This document shows, in pieces, positions 23,940 to 32,302 of a DNA stretch of 64,000 bases; the first letter of the stretch is position 1; every line of letters starts with the position of its first letter. The DNA is taken from assembly GCA_003508005.1 (NCBI GenBank), contig DNUE01000058.1, forward strand, positions 50,828-114,827, in the 5' to 3' direction. Under the pieces are notes generated by a model that made no database searches, was not told where the DNA came from, and saw nothing but the letters and a program-made list of their open reading frames with translations. The DNA is from Desulfobulbaceae bacterium (GTDB lineage Bacteria > Desulfobacterota > Desulfobulbia > Desulfobulbales > Desulfobulbaceae). A program made the translations under genes and the position numbers.

Positions 23940-25556
23940 CTACCGCACGGTGGGACCGGAGGCGCGCACCCCTCGATCTGCCTGTTTGCCATACTGCTGA
24001 AAATTCTCGGCAAACATCCCGGCCAGCTTCCGTGCCTGGCGGTCATACTCCTCCTTCCGGCGCCAGGTGGTACGCGGATGTAATATCTCCGGAGACACTC
24101 CGGGGCAGCTGAGCGGAATATGCAGGCCGAAAAAGGTTTCCTGCTCGGTGGCTACGTCATCCAGATGTCCGTCCAGCACCGCCTTGACCATAGCCCTGGT
24201 CCGCTGGAGAGGCATACGTGTGCCGGTGGCGCAGGTCCCGCCGGTCCAACCGGTATTGATCAGCCAGACCTGGGAGCGATGGCGGTCGAGTTTTTTGCCC
24301 AGCAATTCCGCATAGCGCATGGGATTGAGGGGCATGAACGGCGCACCGTAGCAGGCACTGAACACCGGGACCGGCTCATCGACTCCCCGCTCGGTGCCAG
24401 CCACCCGCGCCGTGTACCCGGAGAGAAAATGATAAATGGCCTGATCGCGGGTCAGCTTGGCGATAGGCGGCAGTACACCGAAGGCATCAGCGGACAGGAA
24501 AAGGATGTTCTTCGGATGCCGGCCCAGTCCGCTTATGCTCGCATTGGGAATGGCGGTGATATGATAGGACCCCCTGGTGTTTTCAGTAAAACTGTCATCC
24601 TCAAAGTCAACCTGACGGGTGCAGGCGTCCAGCGCCACATTCTCAAGGATGGTGCCAAAGCGCCTGGTGGTGGAATATATCTCCGGTTCCGCTTCCCGGG
24701 AAAGGCCGATCAGCTTGGCATAGCAGCCCCCCTCGAAATTAAAGACCCCCTCCTCGCTCCATCCGTGCTCGTCATCCCCGATCAGGGTGCGGCTGGCGTC
24801 AGTAGACAGAGTGGTTTTGCCGGTGCCGCTGAGGCCGAAAAAAAGGGCTGTCTCTTCATCCCTGCCGCTGCTCGCCGAACAGTGCATGGACAGCACGCCC
24901 CGTTTGGGCATCAGGTAGTTCATGACCGTGAAGATCGCCTTCTTCGTCTCACCGGCATAGCTGGTGCCGCCGATCAGGACCAGCCTTTTCTTGATATTGA
25001 TGATAATGAAGGTTTCCGAGTTGGTCCCGTCAAGCTTGGGGTTGGCATGAAAACGGGGGGCATTGATGACCGTGAATTCAGGAAAATGGGTCGTCAGCTC
25101 CTTGGGGCTCGCCTGGATGAACATGTTGCGGGCAAAAAGACTGTGCCAGGCATACTGGCTGATGACCCTGATCGGCAGCCGGAATTCGAGATCAGCCCCA
25201 ACAAAGCAGTCCTGCACGAAGATATCATAGGTCTGCAGGTGCAGGGCCATCCGTTTGTGCAACTGATCAAAATACTTCTCGGCAAGGGGCGGATTGATCT
25301 TGCCCCAGAAGATGTCCTTCTGGCTCGACGACTCCCGGACGATGAACTTGTCGTCCGCCGATCGGCCGGTATGGTGTCCAGAGCGTACCGCTATCGGGCC
25401 GAGATGGGAGAGACGCCCCTCGCCCCGGATCATGATCTTCTCATACAGCCTGGGTGTCGGCAGGTTCCAGAACACCTCACCCAGATTGGTCAAGCCATGG
25501 TGCTCCAACCCGTACCGGCTGTACTGACCCGCGCCTTTCTTCACTCTCATGCTCAT
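23940..25556 (-). CDS. pckA: Phosphoenolpyruvate carboxykinase (ATP)
   Basis: It converts oxaloacetate and ATP to phosphoenolpyruvate and CO2 and can run in reverse. The start is set at ATG 25556 because GGGAGGA lies at the right distance, giving 538 residues, the usual length. Visible motifs are the kinase-1a P-loop GLSGTGKTTLSTD, the metal/substrate segment LIGDDEHGW, FNFEGGCYAK, and the N-terminal substrate loop AVRSGHHTGRSADDKF. In anaerobes the enzyme links the C4 pool with gluconeogenesis. The gene heads a two-gene unit with the flavoprotein downstream. A palindrome overlapping a promoter-like sequence lies upstream at 25590-25617. Confidence 0.97.
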   Translation of the reverse strand: MSMRVKKGAGQYSRYGLEHHGLTNLGEVFWNLPTPRLYEKIMIRGEGRLSHLGPIAVRSGHHTGRSADDKFIVRESSSQKDIFWGKINPPLAEKYFDQLHKRMALHLQTYDIFVQDCFVGADLEFRLPIRVISQYAWHSLFARNMFIQASPKELTTHFPEFTVINAPRFHANPKLDGTNSETFIIINIKKRLVLIGGTSYAGETKKAIFTVMNYLMPKRGVLSMHCSASSGRDEETALFFGLSGTGKTTLSTDASRTLIGDDEHGWSEEGVFNFEGGCYAKLIGLSREAEPEIYSTTRRFGTILENVALDACTRQVDFEDDSFTENTRGSYHITAIPNASISGLGRHPKNILFLSADAFGVLPPIAKLTRDQAIYHFLSGYTARVAGTERGVDEPVPVFSACYGAPFMPLNPMRYAELLGKKLDRHRSQVWLINTGWTGGTCATGTRMPLQRTRAMVKAVLDGHLDDVATEQETFFGLHIPLSCPGVSPEILHPRTTWRRKEEYDRQARKLAGMFAENFQQYGKQADRGVRASGPTVR

Positions 25557-25589
25557 CGTCCTCCCTCTGCCGGAACACTCTCTTTTCAT

Positions 25590-25617
25590 CATATATCCGA
25601 ATAGGACAACTGTCCAA
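25590..25617 (-). promoter_or_regulatory. Candidate pckA promoter with overlapping operator palindrome
   Basis: On the minus strand TTGGAC, 16 bp, TATATG resembles a sigma-70 promoter about 35 bp upstream of the pckA ATG. GGACA-GT-TGTCC, a 12-bp palindrome, overlaps the -35 box and spacer, where a repressor would block polymerase. The regulator is unknown. Confidence 0.35.
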
Positions 25618-25759
25618 TCATCAATGAAGGATTGTTGAATCCATCGCTATGCAAGCTGGTATGTGGTGAGTTCATGCCGTTTGCAGACACACACGCGGCA
25701 TGACCGGGAGAATGGACAATCCCTGGGAGCAGAAATGGTCCGGTACCGGCCTGGATGTC

Positions 25760-26269
25760 TCATTCAGGGCATAGGCTCCTCCACCCCGGCGGCAGCAAAG
25801 CCATCTCCACAGAGAGTTCCCGGCAGAAGGCCTCCAGATCGCTGGCGCTGCAGTTCACCGCCGATGCGCGCTTGCCGGCCCGTACCTCCCGCAACTCGTT
25901 ATCCAGGAACACAAGCAGGGCCTGGGCAACCGTCTCCCTGAACCCGGGGCACGGCCTGTTGATCCGGTCGCAGAACTTCTGCAGGCGCTGCCAGTTGACC
26001 AGGGAGCGGGCTACCCCCCGGTAGATCCGCAGATCGCGGTTGCGCGGGTCCAGGTCGCGCAGCACTATCTCCATGGCCCGCGCCAGTGCTGCTTTATGCA
26101 AGAGATGCAGCTCGTCTTCCCGCAGCGTAAGCCGCGGCCCCTCCTCGTCTTCGGTCAAAAATTTCAGGCTGGCGTGCAAGGCAATTTCGGGGATCTCGCC
26201 GGAATTGCGCAGAATAATGAGCTCCTCCTCCAGGAGGGCCTTGCGGTCACTCGTCCTCGCCCCGGACAT
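25760..26269 (-). CDS. Conserved hypothetical protein overlapping hemA
   Basis: The start at ATG 26269 lies inside the 3' end of hemA (23-bp overlap) and gives 169 residues. The sequence is helical and charged: KALLEEELIILRNSGEIPEIAL, EDELHLLHKAALARAMEIVLRDLDPRNRDLRIYRGVARSLVNW, LQKFCDRINRP. There is no signal peptide, membrane segment or known catalytic motif. The tight overlap suggests translational coupling to hemA and thus a role near tetrapyrrole or cytochrome synthesis. I do not recognise the family. Confidence 0.65.
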   Translation of the reverse strand: MSGARTSDRKALLEEELIILRNSGEIPEIALHASLKFLTEDEEGPRLTLREDELHLLHKAALARAMEIVLRDLDPRNRDLRIYRGVARSLVNWQRLQKFCDRINRPCPGFRETVAQALLVFLDNELREVRAGKRASAVNCSASDLEAFCRELSVEMALLPPGWRSLCPE

Positions 26270-27557
26270 TCGAAATCTCGCTGCTCCCTTCAAGCTGAAA
26301 AAGTTCGCGCACTGTGTTGATCCGACTCCGCCGATCCACGCCATGGCCGTTACTGTCCGTCTTCAGATACTGCAGGGGATTGTGCAGCATCTTGGCGACA
26401 ATGGCCGAGGCCATCTTCTCGATGGACTTCTTCTCCTCAGGTCCCAGGCCGTGAACCCGGCCCAGGGTTTTTTCCAGCTCGCCCCGGCAGATATCGTCAG
26501 CCATCTGCCGCAGCTCGACGATGGTCGGGGTGACCTCCATGCTCTCCAGCCAGCCGCTGAATTTCAAAGTTTCTTCGGCAACGATCCGCTCGGCCTTGAC
26601 CGCCTCCCTGTCCCGCCCGGCCTTGTTCATCTCCACGACGCTGGTCAGGTCGTCGATGTCGTAGAGGTACACGTTATCCAGTTCATTGATGTCCTGGTCC
26701 AGGTCCCGGGGTACGGCAATGTCGATGAAAAACAGTGGCCGGTTGCGGCGTTCGCGGAGCACCGGCTTGACGTCATCCTTGCTGAGAATGGTCCCGGCGG
26801 CCCCGGTGGAGCTGATGATGATATCCACGTTGACCAGCTGGTCCACCAACTCGTCCAGGGAAACGGCTTCGCCGTTGAAGCGGCGCGCCAGCTTGACCGC
26901 ACGCTCCAGGGTCCGATTGACCACCACCACCTTGGCCACCCCCTGGCCTACCAGATGCTCCGCGGCCAATTCGGCCATCTCGCCGGCCCCGATCAACATA
27001 ACCCTCTTATCATCCAGCTGGCCGAAAATCTTGCGGGCCAGTTCCACCGCCGCATAACTGATGGACACGGCGCTGGCCCCGATCCGGGTCTCGGTGCGCA
27101 CCCGCTTGGCCACGAAAAAGGACCTGTGCAGCAGCTTGTTCAGGACCAGACCGCTGCACTTCATTTGCGAGGCGTGGCGGTAGGCCTCCTTGAGCTGACC
27201 CAGGATCTGGGCCTCGCCCACAATCATTGAATCGAGACTGGAGGCGACCATAAACAGGTGCCGGACAGCCTCCTCATTCTCGTACTGGTAAACATACTTA
27301 TCCAGATCCGTTGCCGGAACCGCCTTGCCGAACAGCAGCGAAAGCACCTCGGCCCTGGAGGAGGCCAGGTCATCAGTGGTATAAAGGACCTCCACCCGGT
27401 TGCAGGTGGAAAGCAGATAGTACTCCTTCAGCCCCTGAATCCGTCCGAGGGCCTTGAGCGGCTCGGCATATCCCTCTGCCAGGGCCATTTTTTCACGGAC
27501 AGCCAGAGGGGTGGTCTTGTGGTTGACGCCGAGCAGGACGATGGACTCACTTGGCAT
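26247..27557 (-). CDS. hemA: Glutamyl-tRNA reductase
   Basis: It reduces glutamyl-tRNA to glutamate-1-semialdehyde, the first step of C5-pathway tetrapyrrole synthesis. The 436-residue protein has the catalytic Cys motif LLSTCNRVEVLY near residue 50, the SSLDSMIVGEAQILGQ segment, the NADPH-binding fold VMLIGAGEMAELAAEHL, and a C-terminal dimerisation domain. It overlaps the cytochrome c biogenesis gene upstream by 11 bp. In sulfur-metabolising Deltaproteobacteria heme is commonly made through siroheme, which fits the siroheme synthase domain gene two positions upstream. Confidence 0.96.
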   Translation of the reverse strand: MPSESIVLLGVNHKTTPLAVREKMALAEGYAEPLKALGRIQGLKEYYLLSTCNRVEVLYTTDDLASSRAEVLSLLFGKAVPATDLDKYVYQYENEEAVRHLFMVASSLDSMIVGEAQILGQLKEAYRHASQMKCSGLVLNKLLHRSFFVAKRVRTETRIGASAVSISYAAVELARKIFGQLDDKRVMLIGAGEMAELAAEHLVGQGVAKVVVVNRTLERAVKLARRFNGEAVSLDELVDQLVNVDIIISSTGAAGTILSKDDVKPVLRERRNRPLFFIDIAVPRDLDQDINELDNVYLYDIDDLTSVVEMNKAGRDREAVKAERIVAEETLKFSGWLESMEVTPTIVELRQMADDICRGELEKTLGRVHGLGPEEKKSIEKMASAIVAKMLHNPLQYLKTDSNGHGVDRRSRINTVRELFQLEGSSEISNVRGEDE

Positions 27558-28365
27558 AGGAATGAATTCCGCCCAGCAGATAATTAACGCCCCAAAGGGT
27601 GAAAAGCACGGCCAGAAAGGCGATGATGGTCATGATCGCCGCCGGCCGACCCCGCCAACCGACGGTAAAGCGGAGATGCACCAGGGCCGCGTAAAGGAAC
27701 CAGGTGATCAGCGACCAGGTCTCCTTCGGGTCCCAGTGCCAATAGGCGCCCCAGGCCTGCTTGGCCCAGACCGAACCCGAGATGATGCCCAGGGTAAAGA
27801 GCGGAAAGCCGACGGACAGGCAATGCTGGTTCAGCTTATCCAGAGCGTCCAGCGACGGAAGGCGGGAATAGAACAGGCCGAAGTGCTTGCGCTTGATCTC
27901 CCGCTCCTGGAGCAGGTACATGATGCCGCCGATGCAGGCGAGGGCCAGAAACCCGTTGGCGACGATGGCAATCGAGGCATGAACCGGCAACCACCAGCTC
28001 TGCAGGGCCGGAACCAGGGGCAGGATTTCCCGGGAGGCCAGGGCGGCAATCAGCATGAACAGCACGGTCAGAACGCTGACAAAGGTACCGAAATTCTTTA
28101 CCGAATAGCGCCAGCGAAAGGACAGATACCCCCAGGCAATCGCCCAGGCGAAAAACGAAACCGTTTCATGCTGGGTGGTGATGGGGGTATGCCCCGCCTC
28201 GTAATAGCGGGCGATGATATTCAAGGTATGGAGGATCGCCGCCGCGGTAAAAATTCGGCGAGACAGCAGACGGACGGTATTGTTCTGGGAAACAAAGAAG
28301 GCGATGTACATCGACATGGCCAGAAAATAACCGACAAAACTGAACTGAAACAGCAGGTAACTCAT
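27547..28365 (-). CDS. ccsA: System II cytochrome c biogenesis protein CcsA/CcsB-type
   Basis: The 272-residue membrane protein has about eight hydrophobic segments and the heme-handling tryptophan-rich motif WGAYWHWDPKETWSLITW, followed by a conserved His in AALVHLRF. This is the heme-presenting channel protein of system II cytochrome c maturation, delivering heme to apocytochromes outside the membrane. It lies between the siroheme gene (4-bp overlap) and hemA (11-bp overlap), so heme synthesis and use are co-expressed. The partner ResB/Ccs1 protein is not in this window. Confidence 0.92.
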   Translation of the reverse strand: MSYLLFQFSFVGYFLAMSMYIAFFVSQNNTVRLLSRRIFTAAAILHTLNIIARYYEAGHTPITTQHETVSFFAWAIAWGYLSFRWRYSVKNFGTFVSVLTVLFMLIAALASREILPLVPALQSWWLPVHASIAIVANGFLALACIGGIMYLLQEREIKRKHFGLFYSRLPSLDALDKLNQHCLSVGFPLFTLGIISGSVWAKQAWGAYWHWDPKETWSLITWFLYAALVHLRFTVGWRGRPAAIMTIIAFLAVLFTLWGVNYLLGGIHSYAK

Positions 28366-29027
28366 GCAATATCCTGGTTCAACGCATTGATATCCACTTC
28401 CGTTTCGGGCCCGAGTACGGTCTGCAAATGTGCCCGCAAGAGGTCAACCTTCCCCCTGCGTATCCATTCAACTATATCTTCATGGAGAATTTTATTATAG
28501 ATTTTTTTCCGCTCCGCCTGCGAATGGTTTCCGGCAACGACCTGCTGCCGGACCCGGGCCATGAGATTCAGCAGCACTTCGTATTCAGGTCCGAACTCCC
28601 GTTCAAGCTTTCCTCTGATCATTGCCGACACGGCCGGGCTTTTGCCGTTGGTGGAGATGGCGATGGTCAGGTCGCCGCGGCGCAGGCACGCCGGAACCTG
28701 GAAATTGCAGCAGGCCGGATCGTCGGCTACGTTGACCAGCTGGCCGTTGCTATCCGCCTGCCGGCAGACCAGCTGCTGTGTCGCCCGATCGTCCGTGGCG
28801 GCAAACACCAGCAGTGCCTGGGAGATATCCCCGGATGCATAAGTTTTCCGCTGCCACTCGATGCGCCCCTGACCGGCAAGAAGGTCTAGCTCCGGCACCA
28901 CCTCCGGACTGACAACCCGGACCCTGGCCCCGGCGGCGAGCAATCCCTGAACTTTGCGCAGGGCCACCTCCCCGCCGCCGACCACCACGCACAGCTTGTC
29001 CTTGATATCGAGACAGATGGGGTACAC
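28362..29027 (-). CDS. Precorrin-2 dehydrogenase/sirohydrochlorin ferrochelatase (Met8/CysG-N type)
   Basis: The 221-residue enzyme oxidises precorrin-2 with NAD and may insert iron to make siroheme. It starts MYPICLDIKDKLCVVVGGG, the NAD-binding motif GGGEVALRKVQGLLAAGARV, and contains ISTNGKSPAVSAMIRGKLE, typical of the SirC/Met8 family. The C-terminal part is helical. Siroheme is needed for sulfite and nitrite reductases and is a heme precursor in many sulfate reducers. The gene heads the ccsA-hemA unit. Confidence 0.92.
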   Translation of the reverse strand: MYPICLDIKDKLCVVVGGGEVALRKVQGLLAAGARVRVVSPEVVPELDLLAGQGRIEWQRKTYASGDISQALLVFAATDDRATQQLVCRQADSNGQLVNVADDPACCNFQVPACLRRGDLTIAISTNGKSPAVSAMIRGKLEREFGPEYEVLLNLMARVRQQVVAGNHSQAERKKIYNKILHEDIVEWIRRGKVDLLRAHLQTVLGPETEVDINALNQDIA

Positions 29028-29039
29028 AGCCGGACCCGC

Positions 29040-29732
29040 CTAGCCTCGAGGAGTCAGCCTGATCAACAGGATTTCCCTGTCTTCGGCAAGGCTGCGCAGG
29101 GTTCGTTTCGAGGCCGCGATGGTATATTCCGCCTCGGCCATCTCGAGAAACGGCCGCAGACTTTGCCGCCGGACATCGTGGGCCAGATACACCACGCCGC
29201 CTGGCTTGAGCGTCAAGCGCATGACCTGCAGCAGGGGGGCAAAAAATTCCTCGCGAAAAAGGATCTCAGCCCCGACAATAATATCAAACTGCTCCATGGG
29301 AGGCGGATTCTTCCAGTCCAGGAGACTGCAGGTGATACCCTGGACCTTGCTGGCCGCGGCGCTGACCCGCGCAAAATCGAGGATCAGTTCTTCGTAATCG
29401 GTCAGGGTAACACTGCAGCCGGCAGCGGCGGCGGCAAGACCCGGGGCTCCCAGCCCCGCACCAAGCTCCAGCAGCCGGGTGCCGGGTGCAAACTTCTGCG
29501 CGGCCAGATACTGGGCTAGGACAATGGCCGCCTCCCAGAGCTTGACCCAAAAAGGAAAGGTCGAGGGGTCCTTCAGGGGGTCCTTGCCTGCAAGCAGGGG
29601 TTCAAGGTCGGTAATTGTCAGTAGATTCAGTCGGACCGGCCCCGTTTCCAAAGGTTCAAAGGCAACCCGATACTCTTTTTTGATTTTCTGATATATTGCC
29701 TGCTCCGCGGCAGGCAGGGTCTGCGGATCCAT
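29040..29732 (-). CDS. SAM-dependent methyltransferase (METTL21/ETFB-lysine-methyltransferase-like)
   Basis: ATG 29732 gives 230 residues, a better start than an upstream ATG because GGTGAGAAG precedes it. The fold is class I: motif I LLELGAGLGAPGLAAAAAG, acidic end of strand two TLTDYEELILDFA, and motif IV FDIIVGAEILFREEF. The FWVKLWEAAIVLAQYL segment before motif I is like protein lysine methyltransferases of the METTL21 type. Substrate is unknown. It lies between uppP and the siroheme gene on the same strand, 12 bp before the latter. Confidence 0.8.
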   Translation of the reverse strand: MDPQTLPAAEQAIYQKIKKEYRVAFEPLETGPVRLNLLTITDLEPLLAGKDPLKDPSTFPFWVKLWEAAIVLAQYLAAQKFAPGTRLLELGAGLGAPGLAAAAAGCSVTLTDYEELILDFARVSAAASKVQGITCSLLDWKNPPPMEQFDIIVGAEILFREEFFAPLLQVMRLTLKPGGVVYLAHDVRRQSLRPFLEMAEAEYTIAASKRTLRSLAEDREILLIRLTPRG

Positions 29733-29788
29733 TCTCTTCTCACCTGTCTTGTGGTGCAACAGCCCTGGCCGGCAATTGCAAGCGCCCG

Positions 29789-30607
29789 TCAACCCCAGAA
29801 ATGGCTGGCAAAGCCGAAGCCGGAAACCGCCAGGCAGTAATAACCGAACCAGTACAGTTTACCCCGCCGGGCCATAGTCAGCAACAGGACAATAGCCCCA
29901 TATCCGGTAACCAGGGAGGCAAAAGTGCCCGCCGCGATGGCGACCATCTCGTCGGCGGGCGGTGGGGAGGCGAACAGGTCTCCGAGATTGAGGAACACGG
30001 CGCCGACGATGGCGGGAATCGACATGATAAAGGAAAATCGGGCCGCGGTTTCCCGGTTGATGCCGAGCAGCATCCCGGCAAAGATGGTGCTGCCGCTGCG
30101 GGACAGGCCGGGCAAGATGGCCATGGCCTGGGCCACTCCGATGACCAGCGCCCGGGGCCAGGTTATTTTCGCCCCGCGGTCTCGGAGCACAGGGGTCAGG
30201 AGCATGAGCGCGCCGGTGACCGCCAGCATGGCATAGGTGATCCATACTGTGGTGAAAATCCGGTCGATGGAATTTATGAGGAGCAGGCCGACAACCACCG
30301 CCGGCAGGGTGGCAACGATGATATTGATGTCCCAGCGGAAAAAACGCGCAAGCTCAGGGTCGGCCGCGCGAACGGCAGGGGCGGCAAACAAAGCGCGCGC
30401 CATCTGCAGCAGTTCATTTTTGAAAACCAGAATAACCGCAAAAAGGGTGCCGCAGTGAAGGAACACCTCAAAGACAATGCCCGGCTCCTGGAAATTAAGT
30501 AACCTCGCACCGATGACCAGATGGCCTGAGCTCGAAACAGGGAGAAACTCCGTCAGCCCCTGCACTATACCCAGGAGAACAGCCTTCAGCACCGGCAGCA
30601 GATCCAT
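29789..30607 (-). CDS. uppP: Undecaprenyl-diphosphatase
   Basis: It recycles undecaprenyl pyrophosphate to the monophosphate lipid carrier used in cell-wall synthesis. The 272-residue polytopic membrane protein has both BacA/UppP signatures: QGLTEFLPVSSSGHLVIG (residues about 16-34) and LPGLSRSGSTIFAGM (about 166-180). It is on the same strand as the methyltransferase 56 bp downstream. A terminator hairpin separates it from the small gene upstream, so it probably has its own promoter in 30608-30627 or receives read-through. Confidence 0.96.
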   Translation of the reverse strand: MDLLPVLKAVLLGIVQGLTEFLPVSSSGHLVIGARLLNFQEPGIVFEVFLHCGTLFAVILVFKNELLQMARALFAAPAVRAADPELARFFRWDINIIVATLPAVVVGLLLINSIDRIFTTVWITYAMLAVTGALMLLTPVLRDRGAKITWPRALVIGVAQAMAILPGLSRSGSTIFAGMLLGINRETAARFSFIMSIPAIVGAVFLNLGDLFASPPPADEMVAIAAGTFASLVTGYGAIVLLLTMARRGKLYWFGYYCLAVSGFGFASHFWG

Positions 30608-30627
30608 ACCCCTACCTTAAAAATAAA

Positions 30628-30663
30628 AAGAGCCGGTTGATGCCGAGACATCAACCGGCTCTT
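30628..30663 (-). terminator. Rho-independent terminator after the ExtJ-like gene
   Basis: A 15-bp perfect stem (30628-30642 with 30649-30663) and 6-nt loop is followed on the minus strand by TTTTTATTTTT. It ends the transcript of the small exported protein at 30688-30888. Confidence 0.9.
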
Positions 30664-30687
30664 GATAGCTCCAGAAACGAAAGAGAA

Positions 30688-30888
30688 TTAGCAGCCTTCG
30701 AGGCCTTTCTTGCCCTTCTTGCCTTTGACGTCAACCGCATCCCCGGCTTTCATGCCGCTCGCGTCGTCACAGGTAAGGGTGACCTTCTTGCCGTCAACGC
30801 TGTCAACGGTGCATTTTGCAGCCATGGCGATCCCGGCCGAACTCAGGGCGAATGCCACTACCATTACCGCAGTAACCAGCTTTTTCAT
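30688..30888 (-). CDS. Small exported ExtJ-like protein
   Basis: The 66-residue product has a signal peptide (MKKLVTAVMVVAFALSSAGIAMA) and a mature 43-residue part AKCTVDSVDGKKVTLTCD…GMKAGDAVDVK, a small OB-like beta pattern with two cysteines and a lysine/glycine-rich tail ending in Cys. It resembles proteins annotated ExtJ in selenite/tellurite-reduction operons of Geobacter-type bacteria, but here it stands alone with its own terminator. A role in periplasmic metal or metalloid handling is inference. Confidence 0.75.
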   Translation of the reverse strand: MKKLVTAVMVVAFALSSAGIAMAAKCTVDSVDGKKVTLTCDDASGMKAGDAVDVKGKKGKKGLEGC

Positions 30889-31019
30889 TTTTGTTCTCCT
30901 TTTGCTGAAAATATAATCAGTTTATCCCCAACCTCTACACTAATAGTTTAAAAACATATTCAGTTGATTCTGCCTTGTCAAGAAAAACCCTGGAAAATTT
31001 CCCGGCGCGGGCAGTCATT

Positions 31020-31532
31020 TTATTCTATAATAATAGAATCGATATCCTTTACCAGCAACGAACGGGGGGCATATCCGGGATATCTCCTGACCACCATCCC
31101 CTCCCTGTCAACGAGAAAGGTTGTAGGGATGCCCACGATCCCGCCGAAATCCCTTGCTGTTTTCTGGTCCGCCATCAGAACGGGATAATTGATGCTCTCC
31201 TTTTCGATGAGCTTGGCCACCACCGACGCCCCTTTTTCATCCATGGACAGACCGATGACTGAAAACCCCTTGGCGGCATAGTCATTCTGCAACTGGATCA
31301 AAGTTGGAATTTCCTCGCGACAGGGAGGGCACCAGGTGGTGAAAAACGTTATCAACAGGATTTTTCCCTTGAAATCCTTGCTGCTCAGGGTCTTTCCGTC
31401 CAGCGCCGAGGAGAGAGAAAAAGCGGGCATCGCCTGCCCCGCAGCCGCAGGTCCGTTGACAGCAAGCAATAACGCCGCTCCCAGGAGCAGGACACATATA
31501 TTGTGCCAAATGATACCATCTTTTGATCTCAT
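31020..31532 (-). CDS. TlpA/ResA-family periplasmic thioredoxin
   Basis: The 170-residue protein has a signal sequence (NICVLLLGAALLLAVNGPAAA) and a redoxin domain with active site WCPPC in FFTTWCPPCREEIPTL and cis-Pro in VGIPTTFLVDREG. Such proteins reduce disulfides outside the cytoplasm, often for cytochrome c maturation. The system II cytochrome gene at 27547-28365 makes that role plausible here. It is a single gene with 131 and 158 bp of free sequence on its two sides. Confidence 0.9.
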   Translation of the reverse strand: MRSKDGIIWHNICVLLLGAALLLAVNGPAAAGQAMPAFSLSSALDGKTLSSKDFKGKILLITFFTTWCPPCREEIPTLIQLQNDYAAKGFSVIGLSMDEKGASVVAKLIEKESINYPVLMADQKTARDFGGIVGIPTTFLVDREGMVVRRYPGYAPRSLLVKDIDSIIIE

Positions 31533-31690
31533 GGGGTTTCCTCAAATGAGGGAGAATACAGTTCTCGGCATCCGTTTCCCCTGTTAAGCAAGAAGAGTCC
31601 ATATAATCTTTCCTGACCACTCCGCCTCATTCGCAGCCGCAGAATTGACTCATTGATAATATACATTCCCGCTCTTTCTGCCAACCATTA

Positions 31691-32302
31691 TCATAAACTC
31701 TCGACATCTTCCGGGCAGTTCAAGTTGCGCCAAGACCCATGCAGGTGTGCTGGCGGCTGCGGGGTGATAACCCCGGGCCTGCCGACAAGGCCGCTGAGTT
31801 TATGAAGGCCGGCGGCGGCCAGTTCCTCGAGAAAATTCCGGCAGCTGCAATCATAGTAGGCCAGCAGCGGTTCGACCTGGCCGTCCCCCGCAAGGTCCGG
31901 CAGGACCGCACGTACGCCGGAACGGCGGCAACCCAGCAGCCATTCCAGGGCCGCGCTTTCCAGACAGGGCAGATCGCAGGCCGAGACCAGCCAGGAAACC
32001 TTGGGCTGCTGGCGGAAGGCGGCAAGCACACCTGCCAGCGGCCCCTTGAGGCCGGGGACATCGGCAACCACTTGCAGCCGGGCAAGCGAATGAGGTATTT
32101 CGCCCCGGCCGACGAGGACGACCTGTTCGACCTGCCCCTGGAGCTGCCGCACAATCAGTTCCAGCCAGGTCACCCCCTCACGGCGAAGCAGGTGTTTCGG
32201 GCTGCCCATTCTGGTGCTCTTGCCGCCGATCAGCACGCACCCCCAGACCGGAACCGGGCAGTGGGCCTGTTCGGAAAACTCGGCTGTCATTTTCTTGACC
32301 AT
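31691..32302 (-). CDS. mobA: Molybdenum cofactor guanylyltransferase
   Basis: The 203-residue protein has the nucleotidyltransferase signature CVLIGGKSTRMGSPKHLL at residues about 21-38 (LxGGxSxRMGxxK) and the metal-binding Asp in WLVSACDLPCLE. It attaches GMP to molybdopterin to form the guanine dinucleotide cofactor used by DMSO-reductase-family enzymes. Its start overlaps the end of mqnD by 16 bp, so the two are co-transcribed. The sequence ends NLNCPEDVESL, a typical MobA tail (NxNTPEDL). Confidence 0.9.
   Translation of the reverse strand: MVKKMTAEFSEQAHCPVPVWGCVLIGGKSTRMGSPKHLLRREGVTWLELIVRQLQGQVEQVVLVGRGEIPHSLARLQVVADVPGLKGPLAGVLAAFRQQPKVSWLVSACDLPCLESAALEWLLGCRRSGVRAVLPDLAGDGQVEPLLAYYDCSCRNFLEELAAAGLHKLSGLVGRPGVITPQPPAHLHGSWRNLNCPEDVESL

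Noticed and set aside
24120..25604. 494-codon plus-strand open frame
   Set aside because: Antisense to pckA, whose P-loop and substrate motifs are intact. No ribosome site or domain.
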